Below, one piece after another: positions 17,464 through 26,301 of a stretch of 64,000 bases of DNA. Each line of letters opens with the position of its first letter. The first letter of the stretch is position 1. The translations under genes were made by a program, and so were the position numbers. Origin of the DNA: Gammaproteobacteria bacterium (GTDB lineage Bacteria > Pseudomonadota > Gammaproteobacteria > SURF-13); NCBI GenBank assembly GCA_030680605.1, contig JAUXUQ010000010.1:1-64000 (forward strand). The letters are read 5' to 3'. The notes below the pieces were generated by a model. The model was not told the DNA's origin, searched no databases, and worked only from the letters and a program-made list of their open reading frames with translations.

Positions 17464-19668
17464 TCAATCGAAAATGGCGTCAGCCTCGACCGCCTTCACA
17501 CACCGCAACACCTCATACGAATACCGCCCGCCCAGCGCCTCGAACACCGGCTTGAGCGCCTGTCCGCCACCGTTGGCGTGCAGGGCGGCGTGGATGCGGG
17601 CCAGGTCTTCCTCGTCCAGCGGTACCACATCGCGCAGTTTGAGTTCGCCGCGGGCGATGGCGAGTGTGAGATGGTGGTAGACGGTGGTCTGTTTCAGGCC
17701 GCGGCGGTCGGCGATGGCGGGGGCGTCCAAGCCGAGGCGGAACAGGTGCAGGGTTTCGGCGGCGGTGTCTGAGAGGGCGGTGTTTTTGTCATCCTGCGCG
17801 AGGATGGTTTCGAGAAAATCCTCGCCGTAGGCGGCGAGCTTGCGTTCGCCGACGCCGGAGATGTGCGCGAGTTCTTCCAGCGTCTGCGGGCGGCGCTGAA
17901 CCATTTCGGTGAGGGTGGCGTCGTGGAACACGACATAGGGCGGCACGCCTTGCGCCAGGGCGAGTTCGCGGCGGCGGGCGCGCAGGGCTTCCCACAGCAT
18001 CAAGTCGGCTTCGCTGGTGAAGGCGCCGCCGCGCTTGGAGTCTTTTGCTCCTGCCCTGCCCTCTCCCTTCAAAGCTGAGGTTTTGGTTTTGACGGGATCG
18101 CGGCGCAGCCACAGGCGCTCTTCGCCGCGCAGCACGGGGCGGCAGGCATCGGTGAGTTGCAACGCGCCGTGGCCTTCGATGTCCACGTCGAGCAGGCCGC
18201 GTGCGATGAGCTGACGGAAGATGCTGCGCCATTCCTGCTGGCTCAAGTCCTTGCCGATGCCGAAGGTGCTCGACGTGTCGTGGCCGAAGCGCTGGATGCG
18301 GTCGTCTGTTTTGCCCATCAGCACGTCGAGCAGATAGTTCACGCCAAATCGTTGCCCGGTGCGGTGCACGCAGGAGAGCGCCTTCTGCGCGGGCACGCTG
18401 GCGTCCCAGGTTTCGGGCGGGTTGATGCAGGTGTCGCAGTTGCCGCAGGGGTTGGGCTGCGCATCGTCGAAGTAGGCGAGCAGCGCCTGGCGGCGGCAGG
18501 TGGTGAGCTCGCACAGGCCGAGCATGGCGTCGAGCTTGAGGCGTTCGACGCGTTTGCGCGCGGCGTCGGCCTCGCCGGCTTCGAGCATCTGGCGTAGCGT
18601 GATGACGTCCTGCAGGCCGTAGATCATCCACGCGTCGGCGGGCAGGCCGTCGCGTCCGGCGCGGCCGGTTTCCTGGTAATAGGCCTCGATGCTCTTCGGC
18701 AGGTTGAGGTGCGCGACGAAGCGCACGTTGGGTTTGTCGATACCCATGCCGAAGGCGATGGTGGCGACGATGATGACGCCTTCCTCGTTGATGAAGCGCG
18801 ACTGGTTGCGTTCGCGCACGTCGGCGGAAAGCCCGGCGTGATAGGGCAGCGCGGCCAGGCCTTGGGCTTCGAGCCAGACGGCGATTTCGTCCACGCGCTT
18901 GCGCGAGAGGCAGTAGACGATGCCGGCGTCGCCCGCGTGTTCGGTGCGGATGAAGCGCAGCAGTTGTTCGCGCGCACTGCTACCCCGTCCGCTGTCGGCT
19001 TGCGCGATGCGGTAGCGGATGTTGGGGCGGTCGAAGCCGCTGATGAACACGTGCGCGTTTTCGAGGCCCAGGCGCGTGATGATCTCGCGCCGCGTGGGTT
19101 CGTCGGCGGTGGCGGTGAGCGCGATGCGCGGGATGCCGGGGAAGCGCTCGTGCAGTACGGAAAGTTGCATGTACTCGGGGCGGAAATCGTGGCCCCATTG
19201 CGAAACGCAGTGCGCCTCATCGATGGCGAACAGCGCGATGTTCGAGCGCGCCAGCAGGTTGAGCGTGCGCTCGGTCATCAGGCGTTCGGGCGCGACGTAC
19301 AGCAGATCGAGTTCGCCGCGCAGGAGTTGTTGTTCAACCATGCGCGCCGTGGCGGCATCAAGCGTGGAATTCAGAAGTGCCGCACGCACGCCGGCTTGCT
19401 TCAGCGCCGCCACCTGATCCTGCATCAGCGAAATCAGCGGCGAGATCACGACGCCGGTGCCGGGGCGCACGATGGACGGAATCTGGAAGCAGAGCGACTT
19501 GCCGCCGCCGGTGGGCATGAGCACCAGCACATCGCTGCCCGCCATGAGGGCGCGGATGACCGCGTCCTGCGGCGCGCGGAAGCGTTCGTAGCCGAAGACG
19601 GTGCGGAGAATGTGGAGAGGTTGGTGTTCCATGGCGGGTGCGTCGACTACTTTACCAGGCCCGCTCAT
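17464..19668 (-). CDS. recQ: ATP-dependent DNA helicase RecQ
   Basis: RecQ is a 3'-5' helicase acting in recombination and fork repair. The 734-residue protein has MPTGGGKS (Walker A), [14 protein letters not shown], the zinc-binding CxxxxC...CGNCDTC cluster, an RQC region, an HRDC domain ([29 protein letters not shown]) and an extra C-terminal helix-turn-helix region. This is longer than the E. coli enzyme, mostly because of that tail. An in-frame ATG at 19632 is a possible alternative start. The upstream gene is an unrelated membrane protein. Confidence 0.93.
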   Translation of the reverse strand: MSGPGKVVDAPAMEHQPLHILRTVFGYERFRAPQDAVIRALMAGSDVLVLMPTGGGKSLCFQIPSIVRPGTGVVISPLISLMQDQVAALKQAGVRAALLNSTLDAATARMVEQQLLRGELDLLYVAPERLMTERTLNLLARSNIALFAIDEAHCVSQWGHDFRPEYMQLSVLHERFPGIPRIALTATADEPTRREIITRLGLENAHVFISGFDRPNIRYRIAQADSGRGSSAREQLLRFIRTEHAGDAGIVYCLSRKRVDEIAVWLEAQGLAALPYHAGLSADVRERNQSRFINEEGVIIVATIAFGMGIDKPNVRFVAHLNLPKSIEAYYQETGRAGRDGLPADAWMIYGLQDVITLRQMLEAGEADAARKRVERLKLDAMLGLCELTTCRRQALLAYFDDAQPNPCGNCDTCINPPETWDASVPAQKALSCVHRTGQRFGVNYLLDVLMGKTDDRIQRFGHDTSSTFGIGKDLSQQEWRSIFRQLIARGLLDVDIEGHGALQLTDACRPVLRGEERLWLRRDPVKTKTSALKGEGRAGAKDSKRGGAFTSEADLMLWEALRARRRELALAQGVPPYVVFHDATLTEMVQRRPQTLEELAHISGVGERKLAAYGEDFLETILAQDDKNTALSDTAAETLHLFRLGLDAPAIADRRGLKQTTVYHHLTLAIARGELKLRDVVPLDEEDLARIHAALHANGGGQALKPVFEALGGRYSYEVLRCVKAVEADAIFD

Positions 19669-19695
19669 CGGGCTCTGCTCGGTCGTCGGAGAAGT

Positions 19696-20457
19696 TTACC
19701 CATGCAGCCAGAGATACAGGCCTGCCGCGAGCAGGCCAGCACTTGCGAGAGAGCCCTTCCAGTGCCGCTGCAGAAAGGTCTTGAGTACAAAGTAGGCGTT
19801 AGGGGCCACGTCTACCGCACAGCGGGGCCAATTGAAATGCAGGGTCTCCTCGCAGTCCGGTATCTTGAGCGCCAGGCCAAGCTCCAAGGCCAGGGCGTGA
19901 TGCCCTGCCTGTAGCGGCAATATCTCCCACTCCCAGCGCATTTCGGGTGCCATGAGGCACTGTTCCGGTATGGCAAGCGGGGTAACCCTGAAGTGATCGC
20001 CCGCCAGCTGTGCGCTGATCCGGGCGCCGATCTTGAGCGTAGTGACCTTGGCCGGGGCGGCCTGGTTAAGGGCGCGGGTGATGGGCATGACAATATTTTG
20101 CTGCAATACCAGTTCAAGGCGGGCGGGCTCACCCACCATCAGGTCGGTAGGGGCACCGAAGCGTGGTTCGCCCAGGCTGAGGCCGGCGGCCTCGCGCCGC
20201 ATGACTGCCGCCGGGTCGTACAGTGCTGGCGCGAGGTTGCCGCGCATGCTGTTTCCCGACAACTGTCGTAGGTTATGGTAAACCAGGCTGGCAGTAAAGG
20301 CGGGCCCTTCGTGCGGCGCGGGCTGGCTCTGCAGGGTCTCGGCGTGGCTTTTGCCCTGAATGCTTTTGACCATCAAGCCTTTCATGACCACAACATAGAA
20401 AATGATGTCGGCAAAGATAAAGAGAATGATGATGACAACAAAATCTTTAATATCCAT
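19696..20457 (-). CDS. Hypothetical membrane protein with central soluble domain
   Basis: The 253-residue protein has one hydrophobic helix at the N-terminus (DFVVIIILFIFADIIFYVVV), a soluble beta-rich middle and a short C-terminal hydrophobic helix (ASAGLLAAGLYLWLHG). The start at 20457 is preferred over 20502. No family is recognised. It reads away from the cytochrome locus that begins on the other strand 180 bp away. Confidence 0.55.
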   Translation of the reverse strand: MDIKDFVVIIILFIFADIIFYVVVMKGLMVKSIQGKSHAETLQSQPAPHEGPAFTASLVYHNLRQLSGNSMRGNLAPALYDPAAVMRREAAGLSLGEPRFGAPTDLMVGEPARLELVLQQNIVMPITRALNQAAPAKVTTLKIGARISAQLAGDHFRVTPLAIPEQCLMAPEMRWEWEILPLQAGHHALALELGLALKIPDCEETLHFNWPRCAVDVAPNAYFVLKTFLQRHWKGSLASAGLLAAGLYLWLHG

Positions 20458-20638
20458 AAGCCGGGTTTTATGGTTAAGCCCGATTCGGGTTGCCAGCGCC
20501 AAGGCGTCCCATGATCCGGGGTGGGCGGCCGCATGCCGAAGTCCTGCTTGCGGGGGTGAATATCTCGTGTCATAATTTCACGAAGTTATAGGAAATTATA
20601 GTGTGTCATGAAAGCGTCCTGGGCAACGGAGGTGTAGC

Positions 20639-20782
20639 TTGTTAGATTTATCAGTAAACTTGGCCAAAGATTCAGTCGAATACAGCACTGGCGACGTACT
20701 CAGCATGTACGGCATCATTCTCGCCGTGGTGGTGGCGATTGCCATTATCGGGTATAAAACTGCGACCAAAAAGAAATCCTGA
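20639..20782 (+). CDS. Small single-helix membrane protein (47 aa)
   Basis: A GGAGG site (20628-20632) lies six bases before a TTG codon that opens a 47-codon frame. It encodes a short soluble N-terminus, one hydrophobic helix (MYGIILAVVVAIAIIGYK) and a basic end (TATKKKS). The length and shape resemble the small CcoQ-type subunits of cbb3 oxidases, but no sequence match is claimed. It is the first gene of the respiratory locus and is followed 142 bp later by the c4-like cytochrome. Confidence 0.55.
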   Translation: MLDLSVNLAKDSVEYSTGDVLSMYGIILAVVVAIAIIGYKTATKKKS

Positions 20783-20924
20783 AATCGCCGGGCAGCCTGC
20801 CGCAGGGTATTAAGCGCAGCCCCAACACCTAAGGTACTGTACTCATGGTGTAAGTGGGAGCGTAGATGTGGCTTGAGGTCGCCCCAGAATAACTTTTGCT
20901 TAAAAATTGGGAGGGTAGTTCAAT

Positions 20925-21794
20925 ATGCGTCGGTATTTAACAGCACTCATTGCGGCGCTTACGCTTTCCGGGCTCGCCATCGTCTGGGCAGAAGATCAGG
21001 CGGTAGATACCGCAGAGACCGAGGTCGCGGCAGAGGCTGCGCCCATGGCCGATGTGGCGCCTGCGCCGATAGCGCCAGCCGCACAGCCTATGCCAACGGG
21101 CGCGCTCAAGCTGGTGGGTGATCCGGTTGCCGGTGAGAAAATTTTCATGGAAGGCAAGGGCGAGGCACCGCCCTGCATGGCTTGCCACGGTGAGCAGGGC
21201 CTGGGGGATGACAACATGGGTACCCCGCGTCTGGCCGGTCAGGGCTTTGTCTATCTGAGAAAACAGTTGTATGACTTTGCCGCCGACCTCCGCACCGACA
21301 GCACCATGGGCGTGATGAACGGCGTGGCCAGGGCGCTTTCCGACCAGGACAAGGCGGATATCTCGGCCTATGAAGCCAACCAGCGTGCGGATGCGCTTGC
21401 CGCCGCCTCCAATCTGGAGGAGGTCAAGGCCGCCGGCATGGTGCCCGTAGGTGAGCGCTATCTGGGCAAGGAAATCGTGCTGTATGGAATACCGGAGCGG
21501 AATGTGCCGGCCTGCAGCAGCTGTCACCAGTACAACGGCCGTGGTGCGTACCCTGTTTATCCCGCCATCGGTGGCCAGCGTTACGTCTATCTGGTGACCC
21601 AGTTGAAACAGTGGCGTGACGGCAGCCGTGCCAACGACCCGCTGGCCCAGATGCGTTACGTGGCAGCCAAGCTCAGCGACGATGAAATCCACAATGTCGC
21701 CGCCTACCTGACCAGTGCCCCGCCCATTTCCGGGGGTAATTCACGCCAGCCGCATCATGTAAGCCCTGATGCAGCAGGTAAAGCCGCACACTGA
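20925..21794 (+). CDS. Di-heme cytochrome c4-like protein
   Basis: The 289-residue exported protein has a signal peptide, an Ala/Pro-rich linker and two cytochrome c domains, each with one CxxCH heme site: CMACH at 84-88 and CSSCH at 197-201. The two-domain layout with similar G-Q-G/Q-R-Y-V-Y-L patterns in both halves is that of cytochrome c4, a periplasmic electron donor to terminal oxidases. Its position at the head of the oxidase locus supports that role. Confidence 0.85.
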   Translation: MRRYLTALIAALTLSGLAIVWAEDQAVDTAETEVAAEAAPMADVAPAPIAPAAQPMPTGALKLVGDPVAGEKIFMEGKGEAPPCMACHGEQGLGDDNMGTPRLAGQGFVYLRKQLYDFAADLRTDSTMGVMNGVARALSDQDKADISAYEANQRADALAAASNLEEVKAAGMVPVGERYLGKEIVLYGIPERNVPACSSCHQYNGRGAYPVYPAIGGQRYVYLVTQLKQWRDGSRANDPLAQMRYVAAKLSDDEIHNVAAYLTSAPPISGGNSRQPHHVSPDAAGKAAH

Positions 21795-21829
21795 TCGAAC
21801 CTTAACGAACACACAGCGGTCTCATAGAG

Positions 21830-21850
21830 GGCGGGTTACCGCCCTTTATG
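21830..21850 (+). terminator. Hairpin after the c4-like gene
   Basis: AGGGCGG (21830-21836) pairs with CCGCCCT (21841-21847) around GTTA and is followed by TTATGCTTT. It is a modest intrinsic terminator or attenuator between the di-heme gene and the next cytochrome gene. Confidence 0.5.
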
Positions 21851-21907
21851 CTTTCCGGCTGGCATACCCCTCGCCTTAAAAAGCAGATATCGACGGAGTA
21901 CCAGTAA

Positions 21908-22501
21908 TTGCTCAAGCCCGGTGAAAAGGTGTTGTTTGCGGTGTTCGGCGCGTTTTTTGTGCTCGCGGTGATCGGCTATGTGGTGCTGGAGATCGTGCGC
22001 TCGCAGATGACGGATCCGATGTTCGTTTCGCGCTCCTCCTATGCCTTCAGCGCCGAAGGCCAGTACGGCTCGAAGCTGTTTCGGGAGGCGGGCTGCACGG
22101 CCTGTCACCGCGCGATGCGAAATGGCACCAATCAGGGCATTTCGCTTGATGGCATTGGTTCACGCCGCAGCCGGGGCTGGCTGGAGCAGTTCCTGAAGAC
22201 GCCCGAGAGCGTCTATGAAACAGCCACCATCGATCATGGCGCGCCGCCCAAGGAGGCCGCCCGATTCAGCGCCCTCCCCGCTTCCGACCTGGCGGCTATC
22301 GCGGCCTTCCTGTCTGAACTCAAGGCCGAGCAGGGTTCGGCTACAGCCCGCCGTCCGCCGGAAGAGAGTTCGGGTTTTGTTGAGGGGGTGGCCAGCTTCT
22401 GGGCGCCGGAACAATGGAAAGAGGGGGTGGAGGAGCGGCGCAGCAAGTCGGTCGAGGCCGATGCCCAGCTGCAGCAGCAAGAGATATCACCGCATGAGTG
22501 A
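21908..22501 (+). CDS. Membrane-anchored mono-heme cytochrome c
   Basis: The 197-residue protein starts at a TTG behind a GGAG site, has one N-terminal transmembrane helix (about 8-30) and a cytochrome c domain with CTACH at 63-67. The C-terminal third is charged and has no heme motif. It should sit on the periplasmic side and pass electrons within the oxidase system. Its last eight bases overlap the next gene. Confidence 0.82.
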   Translation: MLKPGEKVLFAVFGAFFVLAVIGYVVLEIVRSQMTDPMFVSRSSYAFSAEGQYGSKLFREAGCTACHRAMRNGTNQGISLDGIGSRRSRGWLEQFLKTPESVYETATIDHGAPPKEAARFSALPASDLAAIAAFLSELKAEQGSATARRPPEESSGFVEGVASFWAPEQWKEGVEERRSKSVEADAQLQQQEISPHE

Positions 22502-23003
22502 GGCATACGGGCAGGATCTGCCATACCGCCGCTATATCATCTGGTTTATTGCGGCTTGTGTGATTTACAGCATTATCGGATTTTCGTGGGGCGTGCTTGT
22601 CGGCATGCTCCCCGACCTGCGCGCCTTTATCAACCAGAGGCCGCATGCCCACCTCATCATGCTGGGCCATGGCCACCTGAACCTGCTGGGGTGGGTGGAA
22701 ATGGCGATTTTTGCCGCCACCTATTACATCGTGCCGCGCGTGGTGCAGCGCAACATCTACAGCATGCGGCTGGTCAATATCCACTTCTGGATTCACAACT
22801 TCGGGCTGCTTGGCATGGTGGTGTCATTCGTGCTGGCAGGCAGTCTGGGCGGGCTGGCCAGCGAAACCATGGACATGGACGAGGTGAATCGCGTCGTGCG
22901 CCCGTTCATGATCGGCGTGGGCATGTTTGGCAGCCTGGTGCTGCTGTCCAATATCCTATGGGCCTACAATCTGTTTCGCACCTGCCGGGGATTTGACAAG
23001 TAA
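22494..23003 (+). CDS. Stand-alone CcoN C-terminal-like membrane module
   Basis: The 169-residue protein has about four hydrophobic helices. It resembles only the C-terminal part of cbb3 subunit I: HGHLNLLGW (59-67), YY (77-78), RNIYSMRLVNIHFW and a final LLSNILWAYNLF. These align in order with HAHLALLGF, YY, RKLYSLALANFHFW and the last helix of the CcoN encoded at 24859. The paired histidines that bind the two hemes in CcoN are kept, while the copper-binding histidines lie in the part that is missing. A heme b membrane protein is inferred; catalysis is not expected. Confidence 0.7.
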   Translation: MSEAYGQDLPYRRYIIWFIAACVIYSIIGFSWGVLVGMLPDLRAFINQRPHAHLIMLGHGHLNLLGWVEMAIFAATYYIVPRVVQRNIYSMRLVNIHFWIHNFGLLGMVVSFVLAGSLGGLASETMDMDEVNRVVRPFMIGVGMFGSLVLLSNILWAYNLFRTCRGFDK

Positions 23004-23504
23004 ATGCACAGGTTACAGATTTTCGCAATGCTGGTGCTGGCCGGGTTGCTGGTGGCCTGTGAGGGTGGCTCCAAGGTCAAGGTCGGCATGCAGGCCCCGC
23101 CCGTCGCGACCAAGACGCTCGCCGACGTGGGCGGAGATTTTGGCAAGATCACCACCTACCGCCAGCCCGATGCGCGCATGTACCAGTATTCGATCGATCA
23201 GGCGCTGGCGCTGCGCCAGCCTATCGTGCTCGAATTCGCCACCCCCGGCCACTGTACCCCCTGTGATCAGCAGTTGCAGATGCTGAAGGCCATGCTCAAC
23301 AAATACGAGGGGCGGGTGCTGTTTCTGCACATGGACCAGTACCAGAATCCCCAGGCATTCAAGGCCTTTGGCGTGATGGGTGACCCGTGGACGTTTATTA
23401 TCGATGCGCAAGGCACGGTGCGCTACGTGCAGGCAGGCCGGGTACTGTCCTCAGAGCTTGAGGCGGCGCTCGCCCCGGTGCTGGCAACCCAGAGGGCGCA
23501 GTGA
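23004..23504 (+). CDS. Thioredoxin-fold lipoprotein
   Basis: The 166-residue protein begins with a lipoprotein signal ending LVAC (Cys19) and carries a thioredoxin-like domain with CTPC at 84-87, followed by the cis-Pro region GDPWTFIID. It is probably a membrane-tethered thiol-disulfide protein on the periplasmic side. Such proteins often serve cytochrome c maturation or copper-centre assembly. It starts right after the stop of the CcoN-like module and overlaps the next gene. Confidence 0.82.
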   Translation: MHRLQIFAMLVLAGLLVACEGGSKVKVGMQAPPVATKTLADVGGDFGKITTYRQPDARMYQYSIDQALALRQPIVLEFATPGHCTPCDQQLQMLKAMLNKYEGRVLFLHMDQYQNPQAFKAFGVMGDPWTFIIDAQGTVRYVQAGRVLSSELEAALAPVLATQRAQ

Positions 23505-23953
23505 TGGATGCGCGCTACGAACTGCAACAGGATCGCGCCGGCCTGCTCTGGGATCTGCTGCTGTATGTGCCGACCGTGGGGGTGCTGGGTCTGCTGGCCG
23601 TGAAGTTCTGGTACGGCGGTAATCAGGGTGCCGCCTACGTGCTGTTTTTCATGGCCTCGTTCTTCTTTATTGCGGGGGCCAGCCGTATCCTCAAGACCCG
23701 TCTCATGCTGCTGCCCACGGCGCCCGTCGCGCTGGAGGTTGACAGTGGCCACGTCCGGTTCGCGCTGCGCAACGGCAGCCACATCAGCCTGGTGAAGGAC
23801 GTGCGGTTTTATGTCGACACGCAAGGCAAGTCATTCGGGCTTTCGGGCAAGGATACGCTCGGCTGCCCACACCAGCATGTGCTGCACAAGGGGCAGTTTG
23901 GCAATGACCAGGTGTACAAGGAGGTTATGGCGCAGCTGCAGGCTTACAAGTAA
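23504..23953 (+). CDS. Hypothetical membrane protein with PH-like C-terminus
   Basis: The 149-residue protein has two hydrophobic helices (about residues 17-35 and 43-60), then a soluble beta-rich domain of about 80 residues ending in one helix, an arrangement seen in small bacterial PH-like proteins. The assignment rests on shape only. The ATG at 23504 shares a base with the stop of the thioredoxin-like gene, so it is coupled to it. Confidence 0.55.
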   Translation: MDARYELQQDRAGLLWDLLLYVPTVGVLGLLAVKFWYGGNQGAAYVLFFMASFFFIAGASRILKTRLMLLPTAPVALEVDSGHVRFALRNGSHISLVKDVRFYVDTQGKSFGLSGKDTLGCPHQHVLHKGQFGNDQVYKEVMAQLQAYK

Positions 23954-23955
23954 GG

Positions 23956-24147
23956 CTACCCGCGCCGCCGCTTGACGACATCCCAGGCCATATAGGCGAG
24001 GCAGAGTGCGCCTATGAGGCAGACAATGGCAATCACCGTGTATTCCGTTTCCGGGCTGACCAATCCGCCAATGAACATGTGCACCGAATAGCCGAGAATG
24101 ACCAGGCCGCTGAGGCCGGCCAAAGTATAAATTAAGAGTTCTTTCAT
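23956..24147 (-). CDS. Small two-helix membrane protein
   Basis: A 63-residue protein on the opposite strand to the flanking oxidase genes. It has two hydrophobic helices separated by a short loop (SPETEYT) and a basic end (VVKRRRG). The start is placed at 24147 (MKELLIYTL); six more residues are possible. No family is recognised. The gap 24148-24263 holds the leader of the ccoN transcript, with a TATAGT element at 24189-24194. Confidence 0.5.
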   Translation of the reverse strand: MKELLIYTLAGLSGLVILGYSVHMFIGGLVSPETEYTVIAIVCLIGALCLAYMAWDVVKRRRG

Positions 24148-24263
24148 CGCGGGTGTTGAAATCAACCTGTGACCTAAGGTAAATTAAGTATAGTTTAGAT
24201 TAATGACGCCTGCGTCACGGGAATCGGACGCAGAAGGGAACAATTTCAAGTTTGGAGGCTGGG

Positions 24264-24560
24264 ATGGCAAAGCAAGTCAGCATGGTAAGAAAATCCCTCA
24301 TCCTGAGCCTGGTAGTAGGCATGGTGGTGGGAATGGGGAACGGCAGCGTGTTCGGGATTTACCTCATGGCCAATTTAGGCCGCGGCATGTTCGCCGAGTG
24401 GGGTGGCTGGGGCGCCCAGTCGTATATACCGTTCGGCTATTTCAACGGCTTCATGACCTGGACCATGCTGGTGTTCGGGTTTGCCTTCATCTGGATTTTG
24501 TTGGCTGCCCTCTATGGTCACGACAAGATGTCGAAAACCCAGCAGAGCAGTGGGCATTAA
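24264..24560 (+). CDS. Hypothetical small membrane protein upstream of ccoN
   Basis: The 98-residue protein starts at 24264 behind TTTGGAGG. It has an N-terminal helix with many glycines (SLVVGMVVGMGNGSVFG), an aromatic loop (EWGGWGAQSYIPFGYFNGF) and a second helix (VFGFAFIWILLAALYG). No known family is recognised. Its place directly before ccoN makes an accessory oxidase subunit plausible. Confidence 0.6.
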   Translation: MAKQVSMVRKSLILSLVVGMVVGMGNGSVFGIYLMANLGRGMFAEWGGWGAQSYIPFGYFNGFMTWTMLVFGFAFIWILLAALYGHDKMSKTQQSSGH

Positions 24561-24624
24561 TTTTTTCATAAAACAAAAACTTCATACAGTCGCCTAGCGC
24601 TGAAATTTACTGGAGCAAACAGCA

Positions 24625-24786
24625 ATGGAATTTCTAGCAAAAATCGCCGCCGTGTTCAGCATGGTTGCCGCCTTTTCAAGCATGTGGCTCGCCTGGTACC
24701 TCATGATCCCCTGCAATGTCTGTGGCAAGGTGGGTCTGCGGGGCTTGGTGAAGCCCTGCTGTCCGGCGCCGGGCAAGAAAGGCTGA
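24625..24786 (+). CDS. Small Cys-containing membrane protein (53 aa)
   Basis: An ATG at 24625, ten bases after TGGAGC, opens a 53-codon frame. One hydrophobic helix rich in Met, Trp and Ala is followed by CNVC and a CC pair in a Gly/Lys/Pro-rich tail. A CxxC plus CC in so small a membrane protein beside an oxidase suggests metal handling or a thiol role (inference). It lies 72 bp before ccoN in the same direction. Confidence 0.55.
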   Translation: MEFLAKIAAVFSMVAAFSSMWLAWYLMIPCNVCGKVGLRGLVKPCCPAPGKKG

Positions 24787-24858
24787 GTTGCCGCCCCCTG
24801 ACCTGCAACCATCGCTAACAAAAATTTCAAAGATTTCTGAATTGATGAGGTAGCTCGC

Positions 24859-26268
24859 ATGTTGATCAAATATCTGATGGGCAAGAACGAGGAGATCCCA
24901 CCTGGGACAGCTTCTATTTTCTTCTCCTTTTCCGCCATTATCTGGTTCATTATCGGTACCGGGCTGGGTTCGTTCAATGCCGCCAAGCTGGCGTTCCCGG
25001 ACTGGGTGACCGGTTTTGAATATCTCGCCTTTGGCAAGATGCGCCAGGTACACGTCATGGCAGTCATCTTCGGCTGGATTTCCATGGCCTTCGTAGCCGC
25101 CATGATGTACATCACCCCGGCGCTGGGCAACACCAAGCTCTGGTCAGAGAAGCTCGGCCTGTGGAGCTGCATGATGTGGAACATCGGCCTCGCCATAGGC
25201 CTGTTCACGCTGTGGATGGGCATGACCTCCGGGCGTGAGTACTCCGACTTTATCTACCCCATCGACCTCATTCTCCTGTTCGGCGTGCTGATACCGGTGG
25301 CGCTCAATGTCTGGATGACCATCGCCAAGCGCCGCACCCAGGGTATCTACACCACCAACTGGTTCTTCGCCGCCTCGATCTTCATGCTCATGATCGTGCT
25401 GCTGGTGGGCAACCTGCCTGAGTACTTCCACCTCACCGGCCTGACCGAGGCCTATCTCACCTGGTGGAATGCGCACAATATTCTTGGATTGTGGATTACG
25501 CCGGTGGCCGCCGCCATTGCCTACTACACCATCCCCAAGATCACCGGCAACCCGCTGTATTCACACCGTATCGGTCACCTGCATTTCTGGTCGATCGTGA
25601 TCTTCTACTCCACGCCTGCGGCCCATCACCTGATGTCCGCCCCGCTGCCGGAGTGGCTGAAGTCCTTCGCCTCAGTGGAAGGGGTGCTGATTCTGGTGCC
25701 CGCGATTGCCTTCGTATCCAATATCCTGCTCACCCTGCAGGGCAAGTGGAACATGTTCGTGGAGAATATCGAGGTGCGCTTTACCGTAACAGGTGTGTTG
25801 CTGGCTATCCCGCTCAACATGCAGGGCGGCTTCCAGCAGACGCGTTCGATCAACTGGTACATTCACGGCACCGGCTGGATTGTGGCGCACGCCCACCTTG
25901 CGCTGCTCGGCTTCTCCACCTTCATTGAAGTCGCTGCCGTGTACTACGGCCTGCAGGTGTTGCTGAAGCGCAAGCTGTACTCGCTGGCACTGGCCAACTT
26001 CCACTTCTGGATGCTGCTCATCGGCTTCTCGATCTACTGGATTGCGATGACCATTGCCGGCCTGATTCAGGGTGCGGGCAAGATCTACGAAGTGCCGTAC
26101 ATCGACATCGTGATCGCCGAGCACCCGTACATGATCGCGCGCTGGTTTGGAGGCACCCTGGTGTTCCTCGGCAACTGCGTATGGCTGTATAACATGTGGA
26201 TGACGGCACGCGAAGGCACGGTGGTGCCGGAAGGCCGCATGGTGCATGAACTGGCCTATGAGCGCTAA
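24859..26268 (+). CDS. ccoN: Divergent cbb3-type oxidase subunit I (CcoN)
   Basis: Catalytic subunit of a C-family heme-copper oxidase, 469 residues with about 12 hydrophobic helices. Expected ligands are all present: His65 and His346 for low-spin heme b, His344 for high-spin heme b3, and His206, His256 and His257 for CuB. Tyr250 lies six residues before His256, the position of the active-site tyrosine cross-linked to the first CuB histidine in characterised cbb3 enzymes. NO reductases of this superfamily lack that tyrosine, so O2 reduction is the likely reaction. The surrounding sequence is clearly divergent from classical CcoN. Confidence 0.88.
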   Translation: MLIKYLMGKNEEIPPGTASIFFSFSAIIWFIIGTGLGSFNAAKLAFPDWVTGFEYLAFGKMRQVHVMAVIFGWISMAFVAAMMYITPALGNTKLWSEKLGLWSCMMWNIGLAIGLFTLWMGMTSGREYSDFIYPIDLILLFGVLIPVALNVWMTIAKRRTQGIYTTNWFFAASIFMLMIVLLVGNLPEYFHLTGLTEAYLTWWNAHNILGLWITPVAAAIAYYTIPKITGNPLYSHRIGHLHFWSIVIFYSTPAAHHLMSAPLPEWLKSFASVEGVLILVPAIAFVSNILLTLQGKWNMFVENIEVRFTVTGVLLAIPLNMQGGFQQTRSINWYIHGTGWIVAHAHLALLGFSTFIEVAAVYYGLQVLLKRKLYSLALANFHFWMLLIGFSIYWIAMTIAGLIQGAGKIYEVPYIDIVIAEHPYMIARWFGGTLVFLGNCVWLYNMWMTAREGTVVPEGRMVHELAYER

Positions 26269-26301
26269 TCGTCTGCAAATAATAATTTAGGGAGCACTGA
26301 C

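Noticed and set aside
24156-24165. FNR/Anr box before the oxidase genes (TTGA-AA-TCAA)
   Set aside because: The half-sites are TTGAT-N4-ATCAA in true FNR sites. Here the spacing is two bases, so no oxygen-responsive site is claimed.
24859-26268. The oxidase subunit I as a nitric oxide reductase (NorB-like)
   Set aside because: The tyrosine six residues before the CuB His-His pair is present and the partner subunit follows the CcoO pattern, both arguing for an oxygen reductase.
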